Assembly (NCBI RefSeq): GCF_018873765.1
Contig: NC_057918.1
Coordinates: forward strand, 43,439,871 to 43,503,870
DNA: 64,000 bases
Direction: 5' to 3'
Source: Telopea speciosissima
Lineage: Eukaryota; Streptophyta; Magnoliopsida; Proteales; Proteaceae
Both the position numbers and the translations under genes were made by a program. The notes below the pieces were generated by a model. It was not told the origin of the DNA and made no database searches. It worked only from the letters and a program-made list of their open reading frames with translations. Within the stretch, counting starts at the first letter, position 1, and every line of letters begins with the position of its first letter. This document shows positions 34,771-43,700 of this stretch, piece by piece.

Positions 34771-35120
34771 GGCCGACATCCCTGTTTGGCCGAACCTAAC
34801 AAAGTACAAAATTAAGCTAAGGCATTAGGCTCGGCCAGGAAGGATACTCGGCCACGAGTCCGCTTATATGATAGCCTCTCCAATCGGACCGAAGGGAAAG
34901 GCGAGTTAACCAACCAAAGCGAGGATCACATTGACCTCGGGCGTTGTATGACCGAAACCGCCGACCACATGAGGCATGGATAAAAAAGAGACGAGTTCCT
35001 AAGCACGGCTAGTGAAACGACTCAGCAGCTTGGCCACAAACAAAATAGAATACGCAAGAAAAAGAATACTGAGGGCGCCGAGTTCAAATACTTAGACAAA
35101 TTCTGGCAAAAATAAGTTGT
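34771..35120. other. 3' untranslated part of the Tat element
   Basis: Non-coding between the tandem array and the antisense gene, with GCCGA-rich words like the rest of the element. I see no ORF with known motifs. Confidence 0.5.
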
Positions 35121-35126
35121 TTTATT
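35121..35126 (-). terminator. poly(A) signal of the antisense gene
   Basis: On the minus strand AATAAA lies about 80 bp past the likely stop of the antisense ORF, in the context ACAATGAATAAAACAAC. This supports the ORF being an independent transcript. Confidence 0.5.
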
Positions 35127-35203
35127 CATTGTAAGCCGACTGATCGGCACGGTTACAAAATTGGGCAGTTCGGCCTCACAAAAAAAAAAAAATTTTACAT
35201 CTC

Positions 35204-36180
35204 CGTCTCCTCGGCGTGGGACTTGAGGCGACCTCGGAAGCGTCCACGGTATCGGGCTCGGCGCAGGGTCTTGGGGTCCAGCTCCTCGAGGGAGGACGTC
35301 GGCCGGAGTAGGTGCCTCAAGGGGCGAGCTTGGGTGACCTCGGCTCCCTCCTCATCTCCCATCTCCCCTGCGAAGGTAGTCGCATCATCATCAAAACGGG
35401 AGAGATTGAGATCTGGGTCGCCGCCTTGATCTCGGCCAAAAGTTCAGCTCGGCCTGCCTCAAAACCCTCGGCGAAGGGAGGCTTCCGATCTCATGGCGGA
35501 TATCGGCGTACTCCTCCGATTGGAGATAGTCGCCGATCGCCGCGCTCCGAGCCGTGGCCAGATCTTCCTTGGCCTTCTCCTTCACCTCGGCGAGCCGAGC
35601 CTGCAGAGCCCGGACCTTCTCTCTCTGCCTAGCCACCTCGGCCTGAGAGCTCTCCACTTCGGCCTCAGCAGCGGTGAGCTTCTCTTGGGTCTCCGACGCC
35701 TCCGACGGCATCCGGGCGTCCCGATAAGCCTTCTTGCACTTTGGACGCCCAAAGAATAGTTCTCGGTCGGAGCCGCTCAAGCGGAGCATGGTCTCCCATT
35801 GCTTTGGCGAACCCCTACAAAAAAGCATGAGAACAAAATTCAAGACAAATTACCCAGATCATATCTAATTACGAAAGCCGACAAGAAAACTTACCATGTT
35901 AAAATCTTGGAATAGGGTGGAGAGGAGCTCGGGGTCGGACAGCGCCTCGAGCTTCTCCTTGTCGGCTGAAGCCGACCGGCATCAAGCCATTCCTTGGCGT
36001 GAGCGGTCGACGCCTCGGCCGAGTCCCGGAAAGAGGCGCGAGTCGGCCTCACGGGGACATTATTGGCCGAAGCCCTCCCAGGATGTATCGGGAGATGTTG
36101 GTGGGAGAGGCCACGGGCGGAAGGCCGCCACTCGTCAGGTTTACCGAGAGCTTTTGACGCTTGATATGCTCTCGGCGGGC
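35204..36180 (-). pseudogene. antisense ORF (aORF) of the Tat element, spliced
   Basis: This reads opposite to gag-pol. Exon 1 (36180-35895) carries FRDSAEASTAHAKEWLDAG and, after a frameshift near 35970, EKLEALSDPELLSTLFQDFN. A GT-AG intron of 80 bp (35894-35815; donor GTAAGT, acceptor TTTTGTAG) joins in phase to exon 2: GGSPKQWETMLRLSG, RELFFGRPKCKKAYRD, then a coiled coil of about 60 residues (AEAEVESSQAEVARQREKV) and a second shift near 35470 leading to an acidic tail ending by about 35204. This matches the antisense ORFs described downstream of pol in Tat elements. Their function is unknown; the coiled coil suggests self-association. The 5' end is cut off at 36180, so no start codon is seen. 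Confidence 0.75.
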
Positions 36181-37003
36181 TTTTTTTTTTTTTTTTATAA
36201 ACCAAAACACAAATCAATTTAATAAACATGCTTTATTCGATTCCATCCCTGTATGGGTGGCTCTGATACCAAATGTAGAATCTAAATATGAGTTTTCACA
36301 TAATCCCTAGTGGTGTCCCATACAAGAACTAGAATACGAATCAAACAATCAACGGTGAATGGAAGCGTACCTTGCACCGTGGTATATTGAAGAAGATTCG
36401 ATGCAGTTCCCAACGGATTTCTGCTCCCTGATCCCGGATCTTCCACGGCACTTCAAGCCTCTTTGTTTGCTCTCTAACTTTAGTGGTAAGTGGAGAAGAA
36501 CGAATGAGTGCTGTGAGGACCCAGAATTAAGTATATATAATTATACTGTCCTGACCCTAAACCTTAAACCACCATGGATTGGGTCAGCATATCCCTAAAC
36601 TTGAGAGTGAACCGAACCGATCTGTGTAACTTAATTCCCACCAACTGATCAACCCAAATAATTAATTTAGCCCATATCTTACAATTCTTTCATCCATGAT
36701 GAAGGAAAACTTTCTCCTTGTTTTTAATGAACATCCCTAAAAAATATCATTAATTTTGGTTTGTAGCCTATCCTAGGTATGAGCCAACATTTAAAAAAGT
36801 GAATGGTTCATTTAAATTTAAACTAATAATTGAACAATGGAAGGATCTACACACTGCCGACTAATGCTGCTGGCATCATATACGCCAAATGCTAACAACA
36901 TGATAGCAAAGTAATATATCTAAAAGGGAGAGATGAGACTGCCAAGGAACTACACACTATACGGGGCAGCGTGTGCTTCCTTCCAGACAGATCATTAAAA
37001 TTA
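36181..37003 (-). repeat. remnant of a minus-strand copia/TRIM-type LTR element
   Basis: At 36259-36271 the minus strand reads TGGTATCAGAGCC, the standard primer site complementary to initiator tRNA-Met. To its right a sequence starting TGTAGAATCTAAATATG (36274) would be the matching LTR in minus orientation. Only about 60 bp of internal sequence remains on the left, ending in a T run beside the Tat element. The far end of the LTR is not defined; by about 36700 the sequence is plain AT-rich DNA. There is no coding capacity. Confidence 0.5.
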
Positions 37004-37345
37004 GGGTAAAGTACACGTACCCTCCAGAATGCACCCAATATTCCTCGTACCCCCCTAAGCGGCTCTATATTCCACGTATCACCCCTCAATATTCCACGTA
37101 CCACCCCTGCTTTACTCCCCTATTGCCATTTAAGTTCACACCTTATGTTAAATGCTAAAAAATGACCAAACTACATTTTCTTCTATCCCTTCTAAAATTT
37201 TAAAAAGACTTAATTGCCCTGACCTATTTGCTAAAATTTGAAAAGACCAAAATACCCTCATCTTCCCCAAATCATCATCTTCTTTTACAATTTAGATACC
37301 CAATATCACCACCCACCACCCACCATTAACACCATCACCACCGTA
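37004..37345 (+). repeat. MULE left terminal inverted repeat
   Basis: It starts GGGTAAAGTACACGTACCCT and pairs with the right repeat through matching blocks such as AGAATGCA, ATATTCC and CCACCCACCATTAAC. ACC-rich trinucleotide runs form the inner part. Confidence 0.85.
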
Positions 37346-37779
37346 CCAAACTACAACAGATACAGGGAGATTGTTTCCAAACTTCCCACAACAGAACGTG
37401 GGTTCTTCCATGGCCACAAATGCACACCACGCAGCCTAAAGTGACCCAGAAGATGGCGTCAGGATGAGGGGTTCTGGGAAATATCTCGGCCAATAAGGGT
37501 AAATCTCCACTCATCTGCTAGGTTTTCTGTGTGTTCCTTTCAAACGTCTACCTGTGATTCTTCTTCAAAATCGAAAACAAGTGAGGGCTGCAGGATTCAA
37601 GAAAACGAGAACCTAGAATGGAAATCCTTCTTGGATCTATTCCTAGATCTGAGAATGAGAATGTAAAACAAACAAACGTTTTTTTTTTTTATATATATTT
37701 CAGAATTTATTGACCCATTTCAAAAACCCCCCAAAAAAAAAGAAAAATCTCAAAGAATCAGGACGTTTTGTCCATCTTC

Positions 37780-38052
37780 TCAACCTTTCTTCTTACTTCC
37801 GGTATAATTCCTAGAATGAAAATCAATAAACAGAGCTAACAAAGAAGCATTAAACACAGCATTAAAACACCAACCCCAAATCCCAGAACACCCAAACCCA
37901 TTAAAAAGGAACCAAAGCATCACCATTGAAACCCCAAAACTGAACACGAATTGAAAGATCTGAACATCTGTTACCAATCTCTTCCATCTCGGTCGTCTCC
38001 CAAGTGAACGCAGCATATAATAACCATACATCACTGTATAGTTTGCTTCCAA
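37780..38052 (-). pseudogene. ELO-family (GNS1/SUR4-like) elongase fragment in the MULE
   Basis: ELO proteins are ER membrane condensing enzymes that lengthen very-long-chain fatty acids. The fragment encodes about 90 residues: NYTVMYGYYMLRSLG (compare the ELO MYxYY motif), PRWKRLVTDVQIFQFVFSF, a hydrophobic membrane span (SMVMLWFLFNGFG), CSGIWGWCFNAVFNASLLAL, FIDFHSRNY and a short Lys-rich end before the stop, as at the normal C-terminus. The catalytic HxxHH part lies upstream in the family and is absent. The open frame is intact and starts just after a join to a second gene fragment at about 38050. It lies within the MULE, so it is a captured copy, not the native gene. Confidence 0.85.
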
Positions 38053-38175
38053 GCTTGCAAGGCATAGTATGCGTTCTTGAGTCTGGGATTCTCAAAGACT
38101 AGCGAAGGATCGACGGTGACATTCTCTCCTTTGTCACCGAACTGGTCCCTGTAGTACAAAAGCTGTCTCTGCCTC
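38050..38175 (-). pseudogene. second captured plant gene fragment in the MULE
   Basis: After an acceptor-like TTTTTTGTAG the minus strand reads RQRQLLYYRDQFGDKGENV, then TVDPSLVFENPRLKNAY, then YALQAWKQ, ending where the ELO-like sequence begins. The LVFENPRL..ALQAWK pattern resembles the start of plant leucine-rich-repeat extensin-like or related cell-wall LRR proteins, but I am not sure of the family. The frame is open, yet it is not in phase with the ELO frame at the join. It appears to be one exon-like piece. Confidence 0.5.
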
Positions 38176-38199
38176 TACAAAAAATTGAAGAAAACTATG

Positions 38200-38603
38200 C
38201 TTCGGTACGATGGTGATGGTGTTAATGATGGGTGGTGGTGGTGCTGGTGCTGGTACTGGTGATTGTGCGATGGTAGTGGTGTTAATGATGGGTGGTGGTG
38301 GTGGTGGTAATGGTGATTGTGTTGGTGGTGGTGGTGGGTATGTAAAATTAGATGATGATTTGGGGAAGGCGAGAGCATTTTAATCTTTTCAAATTTTTGC
38401 AAATAAGTCAAGGTAATTAGGTCTTTTAAAATTTTAAAAAAGATAAAAGAAAGGAAAATTTGGTCATTTTATAACATTTAATACCTGATGTGAACTTAAA
38501 TGACATTTAGGGTATAAAGTAAGGGTGGTATGTGAAATATTGAGACACTTAAGGGGTACAAGGAATACTAGTTGCATTCTAAAGGGGTACGTATATTTTA
38601 CCC
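38200..38603 (-). repeat. MULE right terminal inverted repeat
   Basis: Inverted counterpart of the left repeat. It is longer because its GGT/GAT trinucleotide tract is expanded and partly doubled (GTTAATGATGGGTGGTGG twice, around 38222 and 38281). Confidence 0.85.
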
Positions 38604-38636
38604 TTAAAATTAGGAACATTACATAATGAACCAAAT

Positions 38637-39381
38637 TGTCACCGACCAATGAGGCTGGGACCCATGGTAGATCAGCTCAGCCGAACAACCGCTGCCCAGA
38701 TGCGATGGCCTGACCGAACACTAAGAAAAACACTAGAATGACCAACCTCGAGGAAAAGCTAGACAGGTCAAACTCGGCAAGCAACTCTTAGAGGTCGGCC
38801 AAATGAAAGATTCCAGGACTCACCAGGACCGAACCGTGATGTTAGCCTACAGACCATACCTGACACGGAGAACAGGCTAACAGGTCGCCTCAATGACAGA
38901 TCGGTATCAGAACTGATCAAACCGACCTGGTCGGCGACTTAACCATCTTAATCATTGGTTAGTCATACATCTAGAATTCTGGACCACCAACTCGGCAAGT
39001 CTAATCACTTGCTCGACAAGTTAGCGGCCCAGTGCCATGTCCTAACCAAGGAAGGACTCTACCAAGGAGGAAGCCTTCTCCAAAAAGGGAATCAAACCGG
39101 TTCACTTACCATGACTAGAACACGACTAGAACACCTACCAAACCGAGACTCTCCATAATCGCCTCCCGCTTGGCTTTTCAGTTATAGTTATATATAGCCA
39201 AGTACACCCTAGGTAAGGGGATTCGAACACATTCTAGCTCTCAAGGACATTATTTGCTGTAGTAGCCTGACTTAGGCATCGGAGAGTCCACTGCGGGTCG
39301 AAGCTGGCTCTCCTTTGTCTGTTCTTCTATGCAAGCCTTGCCTAGGAGAACAGCTGGACGATTTCAAGCTGCAAGCCTGCA
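38637..39381 (+). repeat. solo LTR of a Tat-type gypsy element
   Basis: It starts TGTCACCGACCAATGAGG and ends near AGCCTGCA. It carries a TATA-like TATATATAGCC (about 39188-39198) and the phrase CTTAGGCATCGGAGAGTCC (about 39270) shared with the LTRs at 6055 and 27601. No internal region flanks it on either side, so it is a solo LTR, left by recombination between two LTRs. The flanks CAAAT and CAATT are close to, but not the same as, a 5-bp duplication. Confidence 0.65.
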
Positions 39382-39592
39382 ACAATTACATAATATAAAA
39401 ATTGTTCCGATTTTCGTACACTATCTTGTATCTAAACGCCCCCCCGCCCCCCCTTCATCTTATGGGGGCAGAAATGATATTACAAAATTGTCACTTTGTT
39501 CCAATCTGACAGTAAACTGTTATACATAGCCGTGTACATAATTTTTGCCTATAAAGATTATAGAGTAACCAAGATTTGTGAATCACAAACAG

Positions 39593-39897
39593 TTATATGA
39601 CAGCAGCAGCTGCAGCAGTTATATTGTATTTGTATTTGAGGTATGCTTTGATGAATGGCTCCAACTCACCATCCATAACAGAAGTGATATCAGAAACCTC
39701 ATATCCTGTCCGCAAGTCTTTGACAAGCTTGTACGGATGGAATACATAATTACGTATTTGCTGGCCCCATTCGGCTTTCACTGCGTCTCCTCGTATTTGT
39801 TTGATTTCGGATGCTCTTTGCTCCTCAGAAATGACCAGAAGTTTAGCTTTCAAACGACTAAGGGCTTTGATCTTGTTTGCTAGTTGAGATCTCTCTT
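39593..39897 (-). CDS. PrfB: PrfB exon C and stop
   Basis: It starts after CCTCTGCAG, completing the split codon as Glu ([10 protein letters not shown]), and ends with TAA at 39595-39593 after a short Ala-rich tail. The 3' UTR probably extends left to about 39380, where the solo LTR begins. Confidence 0.9.
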
Positions 39898-40710
39898 CTG
39901 CAGAGGATATAAAAGGAAACTGAAAGCAATTAATAAGATACACAATAAGGAGTTAGATTCTGAAAGACAGGCATGACCCATGATCTACATAATCAAATCC
40001 AAGTTATTTAGCTTCCATATGAATTGAGTTATTAATCAGACTTAATTTCTGGCTTAGAGTATTGAGTGCAAGTCAAAGTACATATGGGGAAACTAAAGGT
40101 TCTGGGGTCTATATACTTTGTAATCAGATTTTGTTCAGTTGTGTTTATGGAATTATTTTCTTCTAGATGGGAATGGATCCTCTTTCTAGGTTTTGATGGT
40201 AAAAAAATACAATATTCCTGGTGAAAGTTGTTCTGCTTTCTCACTCTTTTGTTCAATCTCTGAAATTCTGATTTTGGGTTCTGCTTCATTAAGAAATCTG
40301 GATTCAAGCATAGTTTATTATGTTTAGCTACTAGGTCTGATTAATGGTTTCAAAACCCTAGTATTTAATGCCATTGCTGGCTGTGTCCTGGCTTAGATAA
40401 CCTGGTTTTCAATTCTATTTTCATATCTAGATTTCAGAGGGATTCTATTTATCCCATTACTCGCAGGGTCATAGATTTCCTGTATGGGTAAAAGATGCTT
40501 TCTTAATGCAAACAAATGCATCCATGAAAAACAACTAAATCTTTCAAGGTTTTCAGAATGGATATAATAGTCTTGTTGCTATTGAAATCAGAAGCTTGGA
40601 TAATTTATTGAAATCAGTAACCCCTCACCACTCCAAACACCACAACCACAAAAACCCCAACCCCATACCCCCCCCCCCCCCCTCCCAAAAATTAAAAAAA
40701 TTTCCCCCCC

Positions 40711-40747
<37 letters not shown>

Positions 40748-43700
40748 TGGATAAGCTTGGATTTATTATTTTATAAAATCAAAATATCAGTACTTACCAA
40801 CCAAAAGGTTTCCAACCAAGCTTTTGAGTATACAACTAAATTAAGATCTCCAAAACTGAGTTTTTGAGGTCCCTTACTACCATGCCCCCTAGGAGAGTAG
40901 AAAACCTTTGGTTTAATCCAGTAAAACTTGAAGTCAAGGATAAACCAGTTTCTTATAACAAGAAAGAGCTCAATTCAATGGCGAAAACACTCGATGAGGC
41001 GGTGGAGAGCTTAAATGTACATGACATGAGCTTATTCAACTGAATAGACTTGACCAAATAGAGTTTCGAAAGGTTGCTTATACAAGCCCTTTAAAAAAAA
41101 AAAAAAAAAGGGCATACCCAGTGCACGAGGCTCCCGCCACTGCGGCGTCTAGGGAGGGTTATAATGTACGCAGCCTTACTCCTGTTTCGCAGAAAGGCTG
41201 TTTCCAGACTCGAACCCGTGGCCTCTTGGTCACAATGGAGCAACCTTACCGTTGCACCAAGGCCCACCCTTCTTCAAAGAAACAGAAAATAACCATTTAT
41301 TAATATTTGTTCTGTCTTGGGTAGTACTCTACAAGCACAGAAAAAAATATACAGCTCATACAAATATATATATATATATATATAAAATAAAATAAAAAAA
41401 CCAAAACAAAAGAAAATGCAGATTAAAGAATAATTCATATTAATTGAACCCACTTAAGTTTGCGATTTCGATGAATCACTCTCACTCAATAAGATGAAAC
41501 TGACTATTGCTTTTGGATCTTTTTTCACCAGTACAACAAATTGGCACTCAACTAGTACGCAGTTGGAAAGCTTGAAATAGGAACTGGCCTAGCCGTAACA
41601 GATACATACATATTTACAAAAGAATGTTGCAAAAGTACAGCATGAGAGCAAACCTGTACATCTAACTGCAATGCCAGTAGGGATGTGAACGATTCGAACA
41701 GCTGTCTCTACCTTGTTCACATTCTGACCACCCTTTCCACCTGCCCTGGAGAAACTTATTTCCAAGTCTTCTTCAGGTATCTCAACATCCAGTGACTCTT
41801 CAGGAAGCAGTGGCATAACTTCTACACCAGAAAAGCTTGTCTGGGATAGCAAACTAAAGGAGTCATGTAGAATAAATAAATAATAAAAATGTATATATGA
41901 ACATAAATATATATAAATAATACCATCAAGATGGTCCTGATAAATGATCTACCAATAGGATATCATACTTTGTTCTGAATGATTTTATTGATAATTAAAT
42001 ATTGTCTGAATATTTGGATCCGGTTGGTCCAACCTTTGAACAATGTGAACCCTTTGTTCAATTAAATCTAATTTATAAATAGAACTAGTAGCAATGCAGG
42101 ATCTAAGCATGCAGTGTATATATATGCAAAAATACATGAATTATTAGAAGAAAGAAGGCGTATCCCTCTCCTCAAAATTGACACATGGGTCTGGGGCAAA
42201 GGTTTAGAATTTTCCTTCTCCTATTGTTCAGCCAAATTATCAGTCTCTGAGTTATTTAGTTTAACAAGTGTGCCTTAACATAGCAATTGGAGCCTTTTGG
42301 TGGCACATAGGATAATTCATTGTTTTAATTATGATGGTTGCAACCGCCAAAAACACTATTAGTATAACACCACCCAGAACATTAATTCATAAACCAGATT
42401 TTGACTGTACTGTAGACAAACTGCCGTGGGCCCTTCCTCTCATGGAAAGCCAGCCAGCTGATTGGCAATAGGGAGCTTAGGAAAATCCAATATGGATGTC
42501 TAAAATTCCCTTACATTACCAACAAACTAGGCTGAACTAAATCATGTAAATCAACTCTTTGCAGTATGAAATGCCAAACATAGTCTCACCAGTGTATGTG
42601 CAATCATAAGCTAGAATCTAGCAACAGCTAGGAGCTTCATTACCAAAACAGAAGCCATAATTCAGCAGTTCCCACCCTCAAGATCACAAATGGGCTAAGT
42701 ACGATCATCATAAACATTGGAACTAAATACTACTTTCTTGGTAACCACCATTTGGCATGGTTGTCAGAAAAATAAAACAAATCAGATGGATAAGATCATC
42801 AGACAATGTTAGTGTCACCATTGCAGATTTGGGTAAGACTCATAGTTGTCATGGCAACAAGGTGACCCAAGGTAGTAGCTACGCGCCTTGTCGCCAAGGC
42901 GGGCGTCAAGCATCGCCTAGGCTCCCTAGGCATGCATGCATTGTATGTTAGCTACACAGCCATAGAGGCATAGACAGTAGAAGATTTATGTTTATCGGTA
43001 ACCAGAAAGGGAGGACTACAAAGAAAAACATTCAGTGCAACTTTGGATTGCCTACTCCCTATGGGTATGTCCCTTAATGTATTGACTGTAAATACATCTC
43101 AGTTCTTGTTTCTGCAGGACACTGACATCTGAACAGTAGGCACCAAAACAAATACAAGTCGTTTGAGGACGCCACGGAAGCTGGGAGAGAGAATGGAATA
43201 TCAGTTTGGGCACAGTAGTCAAACACAGACCAGCGCAGGTAATGGAGAATCAATCTCAAACTAGTAAATCCAGCAATAGATCATTCGTAAAAGGATCACA
43301 TATAGGGACAAATTAGTATTAAGAACATAATCCCAACACTTCTTTTTTACATATGAGAAAAGAAAAAGAAGGATATGAAATAGGCCATGTTGAGCAAAGC
43401 GTTTTTTTTTTTGTAAAAGGTGTTGTCATTCTTGTCAACACAGTCAGTTGATCATCACTCTCTCAAGAAGTTGGATGGATTGCCGATGTTGACAAGGAAG
43501 TGTGGTTTGTGGTAAAGAAGCGGCGAAGTTTCAGCAAAGTTGAGATGTGCAGCATCCTGGCAGGTTCGATGTCGAATTAGCACTGTTCGACATTGAGTAT
43601 CGTCGACACCAACAGCGAGCTGCTCGACACATGCTTGCCATCGACATAGTGTCGAACAGAGAACATCTCACGTCGTGAAGTGTTACTGACAAACTCAATG

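Larger units (their letters stand above)
27601..36180 (+). mobile_element. Tat-lineage Ty3/gypsy element, 3' end missing
   Basis: The order is 5' LTR (27601-28313), primer site (28320), gag (28387 to about 30550), protease-RT-RNase H-second RNase H-integrase (about 30560-34304), 66-bp tandem repeats (34397-34770) and an antisense ORF (36180-35204). The second RNase H and the antisense ORF downstream of pol are hallmarks of the Tat clade (Retand-like branch). No purine tract or 3' LTR follows: homology stops at about 36180 beside a T run, and a different element begins. All coding parts carry stops or frameshifts, and there is a deletion in the integrase end. It is high in GC relative to its surroundings, rich in GCCGA/TCGGC words. 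Confidence 0.85.
37004..38603. mobile_element. Pack-MULE (Mutator-like element with gene fragments)
   Basis: Long terminal inverted repeats (about 37004-37345 and 38200-38603, each beginning GGGTAAARTAYACGTACCC when read inward) enclose about 0.85 kb. A perfect 9-bp target duplication TTAAAATTA flanks the element (36995-37003 and 38604-38612). Long inverted repeats plus 9-bp duplications define Mutator-like elements. The inside carries no transposase; instead it holds, on the minus strand, fragments of two plant genes (38175-38050 and 38052-37780). That is the definition of a Pack-MULE. The two repeats differ at roughly one position in five, so the insertion is old, although the target duplication is unchanged. 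Confidence 0.9.
39898..41653 (-). other. PrfB intron between exons B and C
   Basis: The 1.76 kb intron is AT-rich and contains the Au-type SINE (41110-41268), a long C then A homopolymer block (40665-40744) and an (AT)n run near 41369-41390. No other coding signal was seen. Confidence 0.8.

Noticed and set aside
37780..38052. A functional ELO elongase gene
   Set aside because: Only the C-terminal third is present, the HxxHH catalytic part is absent, and it lies within MULE inverted repeats.
39578..39883. Plus-strand ORF of 101 codons
   Set aside because: Antisense of PrfB exon C.
41121..41268. A tRNA gene suggested by GGTTCGAGTCT
   Set aside because: The match to the Au SINE extends well past the tRNA-like part and the cloverleaf is incomplete.
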